Shown one piece after another: positions 35,528 to 45,093 of a DNA stretch of 49,473 nucleotides. Under the pieces are notes generated by a model that saw only the letters and a list, made by a program, of their open reading frames with translations, did no database searches and was not told the origin of the DNA. The DNA is from Staphylococcus simiae. Lineage in GTDB: Bacteria; Bacillota; Bacilli; Staphylococcales; Staphylococcaceae. The DNA lies in assembly GCF_002902085.1 (NCBI RefSeq), contig NZ_PPQR01000018.1:15670-65142 (forward strand). The letters are read 5' to 3'. How positions within the stretch are numbered: position 1 is the first letter of the stretch; every line of letters starts with the position of its first letter. A program made the translations under genes and the position numbers.

Positions 35528-38482
35528 ATGCAAGAACATTTGGTAGTCACACTTGACGGCAAAGATTATCTTGTTGAACCTGGCACGAATTTACTTGAGT
35601 TTATTAAATCTCAAGATACGTTTGTACCTTCAATTTGTTATAACGAATCGATGGGACCAATACAAACTTGTGATACATGTACAGTAGAAATCGACGGAAA
35701 GATTGAACGTTCATGTAGTACAACGATTGATCGTCCTATGACAGTAAACACTGTTAATAATGAAGTTAAAGATGCTCAAAAAGAAGCATTAGACCGTATT
35801 TTAGAAAAACATATGCTGTATTGTACAGTATGTGATTACAATAATGGAGATTGTGAAATCCATAATACAATGGATGCGTGGGGTCTTCAACATCAAACAT
35901 ACGAATATAAAGAGAAACCATATGAAAAAGATTATGGTCCATTTTATAGATACGATCCAAACCAATGTATTTTATGTGGTCGATGTGTTGAAGCATGTCA
36001 AGATATCGAAGTGAATGAAACAATTAGAATCGATTGGGATCGTGAACATCCACGTGTTATTTGGGATAACGATGTGCCAATTAACGAATCTTCATGTGTA
36101 TCTTGTGGACAATGTGCAACTGTATGTCCATGTAACGCAATGATGGAAGTAAATATGGAAGGTAATGTTGGTTATATGACAGATACAGAACCTGGTTCAT
36201 TAGCTGCTATGATTGATTTAACTAAAAAAGCAGAACCTGGTTATGGTCCATTATTTGCTATTTCTGATTCAGAAGCTGAAATGCGTAAAGAGCGTATTAA
36301 GAAAACTAAAACTGTTTGTACATATTGCGGTGTTGGTTGCTCATTCGAAGTTTGGACTAAAGATAGAGAAATCTTAAAAGTACAACCTTCACATGATTCA
36401 CCAGCTAATAAAATTGCGACATGTGTGAAAGGTAAATTCTCTTGGGGTCATATTAATTCTGATCAACGTTTAACTAAACCTTTAGTTAGAAAAAATGGCG
36501 AATTCCATGAAGTAGAGTGGGACGAAGCATTAAAAGTTGTAGCAGATAACTTTAATAAAATTAAAACACAACATGGTCCTGATGCATTATCATTTATTTC
36601 TTCTTCTAAAGCAACAAACGAAGAATCTTATTTAATGCAAAAGTTAGCACGTCAAGTTATTGGAACAAACAATGTAGATAACTGTTCAAGATATTGCCAA
36701 GCACCTGCAACTAAAGGTCTATTTAGAACTGTAGGTCATGGTGGAGACTCTGGTAGTATTGAAGACTTAGAAAAATCAGCAATGTCAGTATTAATTGGGA
36801 CAAATACAGCAGAAGCACATCCAGTTATTGCATCACGTATGAAACGTGCTCAAAAATTATTTGGTCAAAGAATGCATGTTTTTGATATAAGAAAGCATGA
36901 AATGGCTGAACGTGCTGATCGTTTCTATCAACCAAAACCTGGTACTGACTTAGCATGGTTAAGTGCAGTAACAAAATATATTATTGATCATGATTTACAT
37001 GATAAAGACTTCATTGCTAAATGGGTAGATGATTTTGATGAATATTATAAATCATTAGAAACATTTACAATGGACTTTGCTGAAGAAGCGACAGGTATTG
37101 CTAAAGAAGACTTAATTAGTTTTGCTGAGGAATGTGCTAAAGCTGAATCAGTAGTTATATGTTGGGCAATGGGTATTACACAACAAGATATCGGTAGTGA
37201 TTCAAGTACAGCAATTTCTAACTTATTATTAGTAACTGGTAACTATCGTCGTCCAGGTACAGGTGCTTATCCATTACGTGGACATAATAACGTTCAAGGA
37301 TGTAGTGATATGGGTAGTATGCCTGATAAAATCACTGGTTATCAAAGTATTGAAGCGGATGATATTCGTGCTAAATTCGAAAAAGAATATGGTGTAGAAT
37401 TAAATCCAAAACCTGGTAAAGATAACCATCAAATGGTTGAAGGTATTCATGACGGTGACATACATTCATTATACTTATATGGTGAAGATACTGGTATCGT
37501 TGATTCAAATATTAATTTTGTTCAAGCCGCATTTGAAAAATTAGATTTCATGGTAGTACAAGATGAATTTTTAACATTTACGGCAACATTTGCTGATGTC
37601 GTATTACCAGCTAGTCCATCATTAGAAAAAGATGGCACATTTACGAATACTGAACGTCGTATTCAACGTTTATACCAAGCGTTGAAACCATTAGGCGATT
37701 CAAAACCAGACTGGCAAATCTTCCAAGCAATCGCTAAAGAAATGGGATTTGATTGGAATTATAAACATCCAGGTGAAGTAATGGACGAAATCGCGCGCTT
37801 AACACCGTTATATGCTGGCGTGAGTTACGATCGTTTAGAAGGCTTCAACAGTTTACAGTGGCCTGTACATGAAGATGGTACGGATGAACCATTGTTATAC
37901 CAAGAAGGATTCAATTTTGATAATGGACGAGCTAAATTATTCCCATTATCATTTGATAACTACTTCAAACAAGATGAAGTTTATGATTTACATGTAAACA
38001 ATGGTAGATTGTTAGAACATTTCCATGAAGGAAATATGACTTATCAAACACCAATGTTAAAATACAAAGTACCTAATGCATTTGTTGAAATTTCACCAGA
38101 GTTAGCAGAAGATCGCGGTATACATGAAGGTGCAGAAGTTAAATTAATTTCTGACTCAGGTGAAGCAACATTACTTGTCCATGTTACAGATCGTGTTAAA
38201 GGTAAAGAAATTTATATACCATTAAATAATGATGCTATGGAAAATGGTGACATGGGTGCAATTAACTTACTGACAAATAGTGATGTTGATAAATATACTG
38301 ATACACCATCATATAAACGTACAAGTGCACGTTTAGAAGTTATAACGAAACGTGGTAAATCACCATTGAATCCAAATAACTTCCGTGTAGGTAAAACACG
38401 TCACCCACAATACAGTGTTCAAGTTCAGAAAAAATGGGAAAGAGATGATTATGTTTTCCCAGGAAATCAGGTGAATAAATAA
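35528..38482 (+). CDS. fdhA: Formate-dehydrogenase-like molybdoenzyme, alpha subunit
   Basis: A 984-residue cytoplasmic oxidoreductase of the YrhE/FdhA type. Domains in order: 2Fe-2S ferredoxin (residues 1-80; [16 protein letters not shown]), a His/Cys 4Fe-4S segment (about 95-115), a two-cluster ferredoxin module ([11 protein letters not shown] about 142; [13 protein letters not shown] about 192), then the molybdopterin domain starting with its own 4Fe-4S motif CTYCGVGC (about 260), and a C-terminal cofactor-binding domain. The active-site position reads [13 protein letters not shown], giving cysteine where some enzymes have selenocysteine. Formate oxidation is the standard call, but electron acceptor and true substrate are not proven. 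It overlaps the DUF1641 gene by one base. Confidence 0.92.
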   Translation: MQEHLVVTLDGKDYLVEPGTNLLEFIKSQDTFVPSICYNESMGPIQTCDTCTVEIDGKIERSCSTTIDRPMTVNTVNNEVKDAQKEALDRILEKHMLYCTVCDYNNGDCEIHNTMDAWGLQHQTYEYKEKPYEKDYGPFYRYDPNQCILCGRCVEACQDIEVNETIRIDWDREHPRVIWDNDVPINESSCVSCGQCATVCPCNAMMEVNMEGNVGYMTDTEPGSLAAMIDLTKKAEPGYGPLFAISDSEAEMRKERIKKTKTVCTYCGVGCSFEVWTKDREILKVQPSHDSPANKIATCVKGKFSWGHINSDQRLTKPLVRKNGEFHEVEWDEALKVVADNFNKIKTQHGPDALSFISSSKATNEESYLMQKLARQVIGTNNVDNCSRYCQAPATKGLFRTVGHGGDSGSIEDLEKSAMSVLIGTNTAEAHPVIASRMKRAQKLFGQRMHVFDIRKHEMAERADRFYQPKPGTDLAWLSAVTKYIIDHDLHDKDFIAKWVDDFDEYYKSLETFTMDFAEEATGIAKEDLISFAEECAKAESVVICWAMGITQQDIGSDSSTAISNLLLVTGNYRRPGTGAYPLRGHNNVQGCSDMGSMPDKITGYQSIEADDIRAKFEKEYGVELNPKPGKDNHQMVEGIHDGDIHSLYLYGEDTGIVDSNINFVQAAFEKLDFMVVQDEFLTFTATFADVVLPASPSLEKDGTFTNTERRIQRLYQALKPLGDSKPDWQIFQAIAKEMGFDWNYKHPGEVMDEIARLTPLYAGVSYDRLEGFNSLQWPVHEDGTDEPLLYQEGFNFDNGRAKLFPLSFDNYFKQDEVYDLHVNNGRLLEHFHEGNMTYQTPMLKYKVPNAFVEISPELAEDRGIHEGAEVKLISDSGEATLLVHVTDRVKGKEIYIPLNNDAMENGDMGAINLLTNSDVDKYTDTPSYKRTSARLEVITKRGKSPLNPNNFRVGKTRHPQYSVQVQKKWERDDYVFPGNQVNK

Positions 38483-38955
38483 TGGCAGAGAGAATATCTT
38501 CTAAAATTACTCGCTTAGAAAAATCTGAAGAGCAAATTAAACTTGAAAGTTTAAATGAAGTAACTGATGCAATTGCAGCAAATAAAGATAGTATTTTAAA
38601 AGCGATTAAGTTATTTAAAACGTTAGATGATGCTAAATTATTAGATGCTTTGAATGGCGCAATTCGTGGTCGTCAAGTTATCATTAATAAATTTGCCGTC
38701 GAATTAAATAAAGATATTTATACTGGTTTGATGTCAAATATGGCTGCTTTAGTATTTTTATTAGGTGACTTAAATGTGTCTGATTTAAGTGATTTCTTAA
38801 ATAAAGTTAATAAAGGTTTAAGTGTGGCTAACCAAGCAAGTGGTAATTCTAAAACAACAATTAGAAGCTTGTTAGGTGTATTAAAAGATGACGACATGAA
38901 TCGTAGTTTAACGTATATGCTAAATATGCTTAAAGGTATGTCTAGAGATGAATAA
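38482..38955 (+). CDS. DUF1641 family protein (YrhD-like partner of FdhA)
   Basis: A 157-residue helical, mostly soluble protein with a charged N-terminus and amphipathic helices (LDALNGAIRGRQVIINKFAVEL; MSNMAALVFLLGDLNVSDL). DUF1641 proteins are typically encoded directly after YrhE-type formate dehydrogenases and presumably help assembly or electron transfer. Here the ATG overlaps the fdhA stop (TAATG), so expression is coupled. Function is inferred only from this constant pairing. Confidence 0.87.
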   Translation: MAERISSKITRLEKSEEQIKLESLNEVTDAIAANKDSILKAIKLFKTLDDAKLLDALNGAIRGRQVIINKFAVELNKDIYTGLMSNMAALVFLLGDLNVSDLSDFLNKVNKGLSVANQASGNSKTTIRSLLGVLKDDDMNRSLTYMLNMLKGMSRDE

Positions 38956-38969
38956 ATCAAAATAACAGG

Positions 38970-39006
38970 GCGTTCCCATTTGAACAATGGGACGTCTTTT
39001 GTTTTT
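38970..39006 (+). terminator. Terminator of the fdhA operon
   Basis: CGTTCCCATT pairs with AATGGGACG around a short loop and is followed by a T-rich run. Confidence 0.8.
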
Positions 39007-39023
39007 GTGTTAGCTATTTTTGA

Positions 39024-39086
39024 GGTTCCCTATTTTTCAGGGCTGATAAATAAAAAAATAATTATGTATCAGTCCGATTTGGGAGA
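39024..39086 (-). mobile_element. Minimal ISL3-like element remnant (63 bp)
   Basis: GGTTCCCTATTTTTCAGGGC at the left and ATGTATCAGTCCGATTTGGG at the right are the two element ends joined with no interior. The right terminus is degraded (gggaga without aacc). It is flanked by a 12-base direct repeat tagctatttttg (39011-39022 and 39087-39098), longer than the usual 8 bp. Confidence 0.7.
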
Positions 39087-39098
39087 TAGCTATTTTTG

Positions 39099-39420
39099 GT
39101 AAGTTGACTTAAGTATTCAACATCGACATAACTATCTATTGTCATGTATCATAATAGTTATGAGTATAAAATATAGATTCTTTAACAAATATACGGTCAG
39201 TTATGCTTGTCTTATAGGTCAGTATACACATCAAAGTGCCAATGTTGTTGCCAGAAATGATTCGATATTGTGTCGTACGCTTTGATTAATACTGTGTATC
39301 AAACTGACACGTAAAATATGTTGGTGGAAATAATGATGTAAATCTTCTAATGTTGACTTGCTAACGTTTATTTTATCTTATTTGTTGGAGAATCGATTAT
39401 ATAGTAAAGGGTGAAGACAT
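39099..39420. other. Intergenic region with long inverted repeat
   Basis: No gene seen. CATAACTAT and ATAGTTATG form a stem at about 39127-39162. A longer interrupted pairing links CAGTATACACATCAAAG (from about 39221) with CTTTGATTAATACTG (to about 39295), which could give a roughly 80-nt hairpin. No clear promoter or terminator defines a transcript. Confidence 0.4.
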
Positions 39421-39444
39421 ATCAATCCGCAAATATTAAAGGTA

Positions 39445-39666
39445 ATGGCGATTTCGTCTAATGTTTTATTAGTTGTAGGAATAGTTTTTTTAATTATGAT
39501 GAAACTTATACTAGCGATTACATTTTTCGCTGTCTCATTATCAATTAGTTTAGTCATTTTTAATATGATGTTTAGAGATAGAACGGCTATGAGATTAGTT
39601 ATAAATATTTCATTTCTAATTGTTCTATTAGCAATTGTTATAGCATATGTTGTGTTATCTAAGTAA
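39445..39666 (+). CDS. Small membrane protein, 73 residues (start uncertain)
   Basis: Two hydrophobic segments (residues 5-34 and 50-70) around a short charged loop, FRDRTAMR. No family recognised. The listed ATG at 39445 has AAAGG only two bases upstream. A better ribosome site, AAAGGGTGA at 39406-39414, stands six bases before an in-frame ATC at 39421, which would give eight more residues (INPQILKV). No ATG, GTG or TTG is near that site. The next gene, a glucosaminidase, starts 20 bases downstream, so both are probably one operon. Confidence 0.72.
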   Translation: MAISSNVLLVVGIVFLIMMKLILAITFFAVSLSISLVIFNMMFRDRTAMRLVINISFLIVLLAIVIAYVVLSK

Positions 39667-39686
39667 TAAAAATGAGGGCTTAATTC

Positions 39687-40466
39687 ATGGCTAAAAAAGT
39701 AAAAATAAAGACATCTACAATCATCTTGCTCATCATTATAGCTATCTTTGCAATACTTTTAGTGGTGAATGAAACAAAATTATTTAACAATGATATTAAT
39801 TATACGTTTGCTCAAGCTTTAGCTAAACAGAGTAGTAATGACGTGTTGCAGACTAAAGAACAACAAGGTGAATTTGTTGAAGCAAATAAAAATGATATCA
39901 AAAATGCTATGATGATTGGGCATAAAGATAACCAATTACAGTATATGGATATTTCTGAAAAAGTACCTTTATCAGAACGAGAAATCAATAATATGTTAAA
40001 AGATAAAGGTATTTTAAAAAATCAAGGTCAAGCTTTTCTTGAAGCTCAAGATAAGTATGAAGTGAATGCCATTTATTTAATAAGTCATGCTTTAGTTGAA
40101 ACTGGGAATGGACGATCTGAACTAGCAAAAGGTATTAAAGATGGTAACAAACATTATTATAATTTCTTTGGTATCGGTGCGTTTGATAGCAGTGCAGTCC
40201 ATAGTGGTAAAAGTTATGCTAAAGAACAACAGTGGACATCACCAAAGAAAGCCATTTTAGGTGGTGCTAAGTTTATAAGAAATGACTATTTTAATAATAA
40301 GCAGATTACGTTATATCAAATGAGGTGGAATCCTAAAGAACCAGCGCAACATCAGTATGCTAGTGATATTCATTGGGCAAGTCACATTGCAGAAATCATG
40401 GATAAGTACTATCAACAATTGGGCATTAAAAAAGATAATATTCGTAAATCATATTACAAAACATAG
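39687..40466 (+). CDS. sagA: N-acetylglucosaminidase, SagA-like
   Basis: A 259-residue membrane-anchored hydrolase: one N-terminal helix (residues 9-28) that acts as anchor, a linker, and a GH73 glucosaminidase domain (about 110-245) with the catalytic glutamate in SHALVETGNG (about residue 147) and the conserved YYNFFGIGAFD. It cleaves GlcNAc-MurNAc bonds in peptidoglycan during wall growth. The lack of repeats or SH3 domains and the position near fdhA match S. aureus SagA as I recall; SagB is longer. Ribosome site GAGGG. Confidence 0.85.
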   Translation: MAKKVKIKTSTIILLIIIAIFAILLVVNETKLFNNDINYTFAQALAKQSSNDVLQTKEQQGEFVEANKNDIKNAMMIGHKDNQLQYMDISEKVPLSEREINNMLKDKGILKNQGQAFLEAQDKYEVNAIYLISHALVETGNGRSELAKGIKDGNKHYYNFFGIGAFDSSAVHSGKSYAKEQQWTSPKKAILGGAKFIRNDYFNNKQITLYQMRWNPKEPAQHQYASDIHWASHIAEIMDKYYQQLGIKKDNIRKSYYKT

Positions 40467-40628
40467 TTATGCATAAATTGAAGTGACATCATCATAGGTC
40501 AGTATATTTTTATAGTGGGAAGACTTTAATGCCATAATGACGTATTAGACTAGTGATGAACAAACATAGAAATGAATTATCCACACGTTTAATAAGGAGA
40601 TAATTACAGAATAATTTGAGGTGACATA

Positions 40629-41753
40629 ATGAAAGTAGCAATTATTGGGGCAGGTATTGGTGGACTAACAGCTGCAGCGTTATTACAGCAACAGGGACAC
40701 ACTGTTAAAGTTTTTGAAAAAAATAGTAACGTCGATGAAATTGGTGCTGGAATAGGTATTGGTGATAATGTTCTAAAGAAATTAGGACAGCATGATTTAG
40801 CGAAAGGTATTAAAAATGCTGGTCAAAACTTAACATCATTAGCTGTTCTTGATGATAAAGGGAATACGTTAACTGTAGCAAATTTAAAAAGTAGTACGCT
40901 AAATGTAACGCTACCAAGACAGACATTAATTGAATTAATACAATCTTATATTCATGGTGAAGTTATTTATACTAATCATAAAGTAACCACAATAGACAAT
41001 AACAATGATAAAGTGACAGTACATTTTGAACAAGCTGACAGTGAAGATTTTGATTTATGTATCGGTGCAGATGGACTTCATTCAAAAGTCAGACAAGTAG
41101 TGAACCCAGATAGTAAAGTCTTATATGAAGGTTATACTTGTTTTAGAGGCATGGTTGATGATATTCAGCTAGCACATCCTCAATGTGGTAAAGAGTATTG
41201 GGGTAGAAAAGGTAGAGTGGGCATTGTTCCATTATTAGATAATCAAGCTTACTGGTTTATTACTATTAATGCTAAAGAGCATGATGTGAAGTATCAAACA
41301 TTTGGTAAGCCTCATTTGCAAGCCTATTTTAACCATTTTCCAAATGAAGTAAGAGAAGTACTAGATAAACAAAGTGAGACGGGCATATTACTTCATGATA
41401 TTTATGACTTAAAACCGCTTAAATCATTTGTTTATGGTCGTACCATATTATTAGGAGATGCTGCACATGCTACAACACCTAATATGGGACAAGGCGCAGG
41501 GCAAGCAATGGAAGACGCGATTGTATTGACTAATTGCTTAGAAACATATGATTTTGAAGAGGCACTGCAACGTTATAACAAATTACGAGTGAAACATACT
41601 AAAAAAGTTATTTTACGCTCAAGAAAGATTGGAAAAATAGCACAATACCACAATCGCTTATTGGTAACTATGAGAAATAAAGTAATGAAATTATTGCCGA
41701 ATGGTATAGCATCAGCTCAAACCAAGTTTTTATTTAAAGCAAAAGATAAATAA
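40629..41753 (+). CDS. FAD-dependent monooxygenase family protein
   Basis: A 374-residue class A flavoprotein monooxygenase. FAD-binding GAGIGGLTAAALLQQQGH at the N-terminus, a central CIGADGLHSKVR (the DG motif, about residue 153) and GDAAHATTPNMGQGAGQAMEDA (about 276-297) are all intact. Substrates of this group are usually aromatic or quinone-like compounds; none is indicated here. Ribosome site GAGGTGA. Convergent to the hydroxyacid dehydrogenase gene. Confidence 0.88.
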   Translation: MKVAIIGAGIGGLTAAALLQQQGHTVKVFEKNSNVDEIGAGIGIGDNVLKKLGQHDLAKGIKNAGQNLTSLAVLDDKGNTLTVANLKSSTLNVTLPRQTLIELIQSYIHGEVIYTNHKVTTIDNNNDKVTVHFEQADSEDFDLCIGADGLHSKVRQVVNPDSKVLYEGYTCFRGMVDDIQLAHPQCGKEYWGRKGRVGIVPLLDNQAYWFITINAKEHDVKYQTFGKPHLQAYFNHFPNEVREVLDKQSETGILLHDIYDLKPLKSFVYGRTILLGDAAHATTPNMGQGAGQAMEDAIVLTNCLETYDFEEALQRYNKLRVKHTKKVILRSRKIGKIAQYHNRLLVTMRNKVMKLLPNGIASAQTKFLFKAKDK

Positions 41754-41756
41754 AAT

Positions 41757-41785
41757 AAAAAAGATGATGCGGTTAGCATCATCTT
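41757..41785. terminator. Terminator between convergent genes
   Basis: AAGATGATGC pairs perfectly with GCATCATCTT around a 5-base loop. The A-run on the left makes it strongest for the minus-strand gene. Confidence 0.75.
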
Positions 41786-41847
41786 GCAATGTCGACAAGC
41801 TTACGAGCTTTGTCGATATTTTTTATGAGGTTAATGATAAAAGTCAC

Positions 41848-42804
41848 TTAGTTTACGATAAATTGAGGTGTTTCACCTTTAGATGCACTTATAGCAGCAT
41901 TTGCTACAATTCTAGACATCATATCACGTGCTTCGAATGTAGCATTACCGATATGAGGCGTTAGCACGACGTTACTAAATGATTTTAGTTCATCCGTGAT
42001 TTTTGGTTCGAATTCATAAACATCTAAAGCAGCGCCTTCGATTTCTTTATCTTTTAATGCTTGAACTAAAGCTTCTTCATGCACAATTGGACCTCTTGCA
42101 GCATTAATTAAATAAGCTGTTGGTTTCATCATTTTGAATTGTTCAGTATCGATAAGATGGTGTAGTTTTGGACTATACGCAGCATTGATAGTGATAAAGT
42201 CAGCATTTTTTAATAATGTATCTAAATCTACATATTTAGCACCAATATCGTGTTCTTTTTCCTCTTTACGATGTGGACCTGTATATAATACATCCATATC
42301 AAAAGCTCTTGCTCGTTTAGCAACTGCACTACCAATTTCACCTAGACCAATCACACCGATTGTTTTGCCAGATACTTCTCTACCTCTAAAGAATAATGGA
42401 GCCCAACCATCAAAACCTTTTGTACGAGATAATTCATCACCTTCAACAATACGTCTAGCAACAGCTAGAACTAAACCAATTGTTAAATCAGCTGTAGCAT
42501 TTGTAGATGCTTTTGGTGTGTTAGTCACATCAATGCCTTTGTCACGTGCATACGCAATATCAACATTATTAAAACCAGCACCATAGTTTGCAATCACTTT
42601 CAACTTGTTGCCTGCATCAATGACATCTTGATCTACATTCGTAGATAGTAAACTAATTAAAGCTGTAGCATCTTTGACGCCTTCAATTAATGTATCTTTA
42701 TCAATAAGGCCATCACCTTCATACACATCAACAACATCAAAATGTTCTTGTAGTAATTTTAATCCGACCTCTGGAATTGTACCTGCAACATAAACTTTTT
42801 CCAT
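41848..42804 (-). CDS. D-2-hydroxyacid dehydrogenase (glyoxylate/hydroxypyruvate reductase type)
   Basis: A 318-residue NAD(P)-dependent dehydrogenase. The Rossmann motif GVIGLGEIGSAVAKRA (about residues 150-165), substrate-loop NYGAGFNNVD (about 72), the catalytic Arg in NAARGPIV, Glu in the YEFEP segment, and His in LTPHIGNAT (about 282) are all present. It reduces short 2-keto acids such as glyoxylate. Ribosome site AAGGAG. Monocistronic. Confidence 0.9.
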   Translation of the reverse strand: MEKVYVAGTIPEVGLKLLQEHFDVVDVYEGDGLIDKDTLIEGVKDATALISLLSTNVDQDVIDAGNKLKVIANYGAGFNNVDIAYARDKGIDVTNTPKASTNATADLTIGLVLAVARRIVEGDELSRTKGFDGWAPLFFRGREVSGKTIGVIGLGEIGSAVAKRARAFDMDVLYTGPHRKEEKEHDIGAKYVDLDTLLKNADFITINAAYSPKLHHLIDTEQFKMMKPTAYLINAARGPIVHEEALVQALKDKEIEGAALDVYEFEPKITDELKSFSNVVLTPHIGNATFEARDMMSRIVANAAISASKGETPQFIVN

Positions 42805-42928
42805 TTAGCTCACTCCTTTTGATTCTAGTATAGTAAAAGATAACAGCGGTTACAAATAAGTCGCTAATTATCATTATTGATAGTTATTAAGTAAATAATA
42901 TGTTAAGCATTATAACTTTAGAAATGAC

Positions 42929-43243
42929 CTATCCAACTAATTTGAGACCAACGACTGATAAAATGATGAGTAATAGACATAAAATACGACTAAAGTTTGT
43001 AGATTCACGATATATTAACATGCCAATTATAGTTCCCCCAGCTGTACCAATACCAGTCCATATTGCATATGCAGTCCCCATTGGGATAGTATTCATAGCC
43101 ATTTTTAAAGTAGAAAAACTAAAGACAAACGCAATAGCGATTAAAACGATATAAAGTTTATTATTAGTACGATTTAATTCGTTTAATAACACAACACCTA
43201 AAATTTCAAAACATCCTGCAATAAGTAACCATATCCATGCCAT
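42929..43243 (-). CDS. SMR-family efflux protein, second subunit of a pair
   Basis: A 104-residue protein with four membrane helices and the essential membrane glutamate in helix 1 (AGCFEILGVVLL). The helix-3 motif GTAYAIWTGIGTAGG is typical of small multidrug resistance proteins. Its ATG overlaps the stop of the partner gene by one base (TAATG). Paired SMR genes usually form heterodimers with opposite topology, like YkkCD or EbrAB, exporting cationic drugs or guanidine-like compounds. Confidence 0.88.
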   Translation of the reverse strand: MAWIWLLIAGCFEILGVVLLNELNRTNNKLYIVLIAIAFVFSFSTLKMAMNTIPMGTAYAIWTGIGTAGGTIIGMLIYRESTNFSRILCLLLIILSVVGLKLVG

Positions 43244-43581
43244 TATGATGTTGAACTCCCTTCATCGTCAGTTGTCGATAATTTCAAGCCTACAATACCT
43301 ATGATTAACAATAGTAATAAGCCAATCTTTATTAGAGAAAAGGGTTCGCCAAAAAGGAGTATGTCAATAAGGACTGTACCAGCAGCACCGATACCTACAA
43401 AAATTGCGTAGACAGTACCTACAGGTAATGCTTTAGTAGCAGAAATAACTAAATAAAAACTTAATATTAAAAATAAGATAGTTAATGTATAGCCTATAAA
43501 GGAGCTAGCATGACTAATACCTATGACCCAAATAATTTCAATCAATCCTGCGAGTACGACTTTCAACCACTGCATATACAT
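43243..43581 (-). CDS. SMR-family efflux protein, first subunit of a pair
   Basis: A 112-residue, four-helix SMR protein with the membrane glutamate in VLAGLIEIIWVIG and helix-3 GTVYAIFVGIGAAGTV. The tail is longer and acidic-polar (STTDDEGSSTS). Ribosome site GGAGG. First gene of the two-gene operon. I looked for a guanidine (ykkC-type) riboswitch in the short leader and did not find one. Confidence 0.88.
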   Translation of the reverse strand: MYMQWLKVVLAGLIEIIWVIGISHASSFIGYTLTILFLILSFYLVISATKALPVGTVYAIFVGIGAAGTVLIDILLFGEPFSLIKIGLLLLLIIGIVGLKLSTTDDEGSSTS

Positions 43582-43643
43582 ACCTCCAAAATTGAGTTAA
43601 TAAGACTATTCTCTCAAAAGGAACCATTTCAAACAACAAAAAA

Positions 43644-43684
43644 AGAGTAAGACAGAAATAATTGTTTCTGTCCTACCCGAGCAA
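43644..43684 (-). terminator. Terminator after the SsaA-like gene, repeat-related
   Basis: On the minus strand GTAGGACAGAAA pairs with TTTCTGTCTTAC and is followed by a T-run (CTCTTTTTTT). The stem equals the right-hand hairpin of the three-hairpin repeat family (TTCTGTCCCAC). Confidence 0.8.
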
Positions 43685-43719
43685 AATTGACAAGGATTAA
43701 AAAATGTTATTTTTTAATT

Positions 43720-44232
43720 CTATATATGAATGTAGTTATAGCTACTAGCTTCACTAGCTGAAATTGTACGTGAGCTTACTACAAATGGTCCACCATTATA
43801 ATTCATTTCAGATACTGTAATAGAGCCATCGCTATTGACATCTTCTACATAAGCAACATGACCATTGGCACCCGCAGAAGATTGTAAAATAGCACCTTTA
43901 GCTGGAGTGTTGTTCACAGTATAACCAGCGCTTTGTGCAGCTGCAGCCCAATTGTTAGCATTTCCCCAAGTTGAGCCTATTTTGCCACCAACGCGATCAT
44001 AAACATACCAAGTACATTGTCCAGCAGTATATAAGTTACCAGAGTTAGATGCTGTAGTAGTTGTATTTGTTGAAGTTGTTGTATTAAAATTAGTCGTTTG
44101 CGTAGTAGTATTATAGTTGAAATGATTAGTATTATTGTTATCAAATTCTGCTGCATCAGCATGATGGGCATGTCCAACCATTGCAGAACCGATTCCAACT
44201 GTTAAAGTCGTTGCTGTTACTATTTTTTTCAT
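43720..44232 (-). CDS. Secreted CHAP-domain protein, SsaA family
   Basis: A 170-residue exported cell-wall hydrolase: signal peptide of about 27 residues (MKKIVTATT...HADA then AEFD), a Thr/Asn-rich linker (about 30-68), and a C-terminal CHAP domain with the catalytic cysteine in [13 protein letters not shown] (about residue 74), histidine in [10 protein letters not shown] (about 129) and the acidic-polar partner in SEMNYNG. CHAP enzymes cut peptidoglycan cross-bridges or stem peptides. Ribosome site GGGAGG. Close paralogue of ssaA at 48329, but with a short linker. Confidence 0.9.
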   Translation of the reverse strand: MKKIVTATTLTVGIGSAMVGHAHHADAAEFDNNNTNHFNYNTTTQTTNFNTTTSTNTTTTASNSGNLYTAGQCTWYVYDRVGGKIGSTWGNANNWAAAAQSAGYTVNNTPAKGAILQSSAGANGHVAYVEDVNSDGSITVSEMNYNGGPFVVSSRTISASEASSYNYIHI

Positions 44233-44373
44233 AATAAATTTCCTCCCAAAGTTATAAAACGCTATGATTATTTTAAATGTAGCGAGCGTTTTGAATGGTC
44301 ATTAAAGTAAATGACAAGAGTAACTTTAACAGATGGTTTATTGTTTGTGGGCGATGTTATTGATTTGTAAAAC

Positions 44374-44420
44374 AAACAAAAAAACTTTGACTACATTTGT
44401 AATAAACATAGTCAAAGTTA
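44374..44420 (-). terminator. Terminator of the DUF4870 gene
   Basis: AACTTTGACTA pairs perfectly with TAGTCAAAGTT. On the minus strand it is followed by TTTTTTTGTTTG. Confidence 0.82.
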
Positions 44421-44465
44421 CAAAGAGATTAATAAATCAATTTTGGGTGTTAAAATCTGTAATAA

Positions 44466-44888
44466 TTAGAACATACGTATGGATAAAGGTATTAAGTATT
44501 CTTGACCATTCATATATTTAACACATGCAATGATGGTAAATACGAATTGTACAATAGATAACGCAAATAGTGCTAAAACAGCAATAAAAATAATAATAAA
44601 ACCAATAACAATTAATGCGTTTGATTGTGTAAGTAAGAAGAAATAACCGACAAGACAAATAACACCTAATGCTATAGTCCATAAAATATATGAAATGAGA
44701 AAGTTAAAGTAATTTTTACCTGCACGATCAACTAATTTTGAATCAGATCTTTTAATTAACCAAATAATGAGTGGACCAATGATTCCAGAGAATAAACTTA
44801 ATAGGTAAATTAACATAGCCATGGTATTGTCATCTTTATTTTGTGGTTCAGCGTATTGATGCATATTATTGTTAATTTCAGTAGACAT
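44466..44888 (-). CDS. DUF4870 family membrane protein
   Basis: A 140-residue protein with a polar N-terminus (MSTEINNNMHQYAEPQNKDDN) and three to four hydrophobic segments over residues 22-125 in the Tic20-like DUF4870 arrangement. The conserved stretch is LFSGIIGPLIIWLIKRSDSKLVD followed by GKNYFNFLIS. Start placed at the ATG after GGAGGG, seven bases upstream; the in-frame ATG 24 bases earlier has no site. Function unknown. Confidence 0.82.
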   Translation of the reverse strand: MSTEINNNMHQYAEPQNKDDNTMAMLIYLLSLFSGIIGPLIIWLIKRSDSKLVDRAGKNYFNFLISYILWTIALGVICLVGYFFLLTQSNALIVIGFIIIFIAVLALFALSIVQFVFTIIACVKYMNGQEYLIPLSIRMF

Positions 44889-45093
44889 AATAAACCCTCC
44901 TATATAATACACGATTTATATCTAATCATAACAAATAATTTATGAAATAAACATATTAAATAATATAATTGATTAATGAAAGTAATAAATAAAAGATAGA
45001 CTATTGCGTTTAAATCAGTTATTTTAAGGATATATAGTAATAACTTTAATGGTGCGTAAACAATCGCATCATTTTTTATTGTCGAAATATTTT

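Noticed and set aside
40590..40628. AAGGAG site upstream of the monooxygenase gene
   Set aside because: No usable start codon with a meaningful frame follows; the gene's own GAGGTGA site explains initiation.
42134..42586. Long plus-strand frame opposite the hydroxyacid dehydrogenase gene
   Set aside because: The minus-strand protein has all catalytic motifs; the opposite frame has no family features.
43582..43650. Guanidine riboswitch ahead of the paired SMR genes
   Set aside because: The leader is short and lacks the conserved ykkC motifs I looked for.
44233..44460. WalR box upstream of the shorter SsaA-like gene
   Set aside because: Only single hexamer half-sites were found; none at the required five-base spacing.
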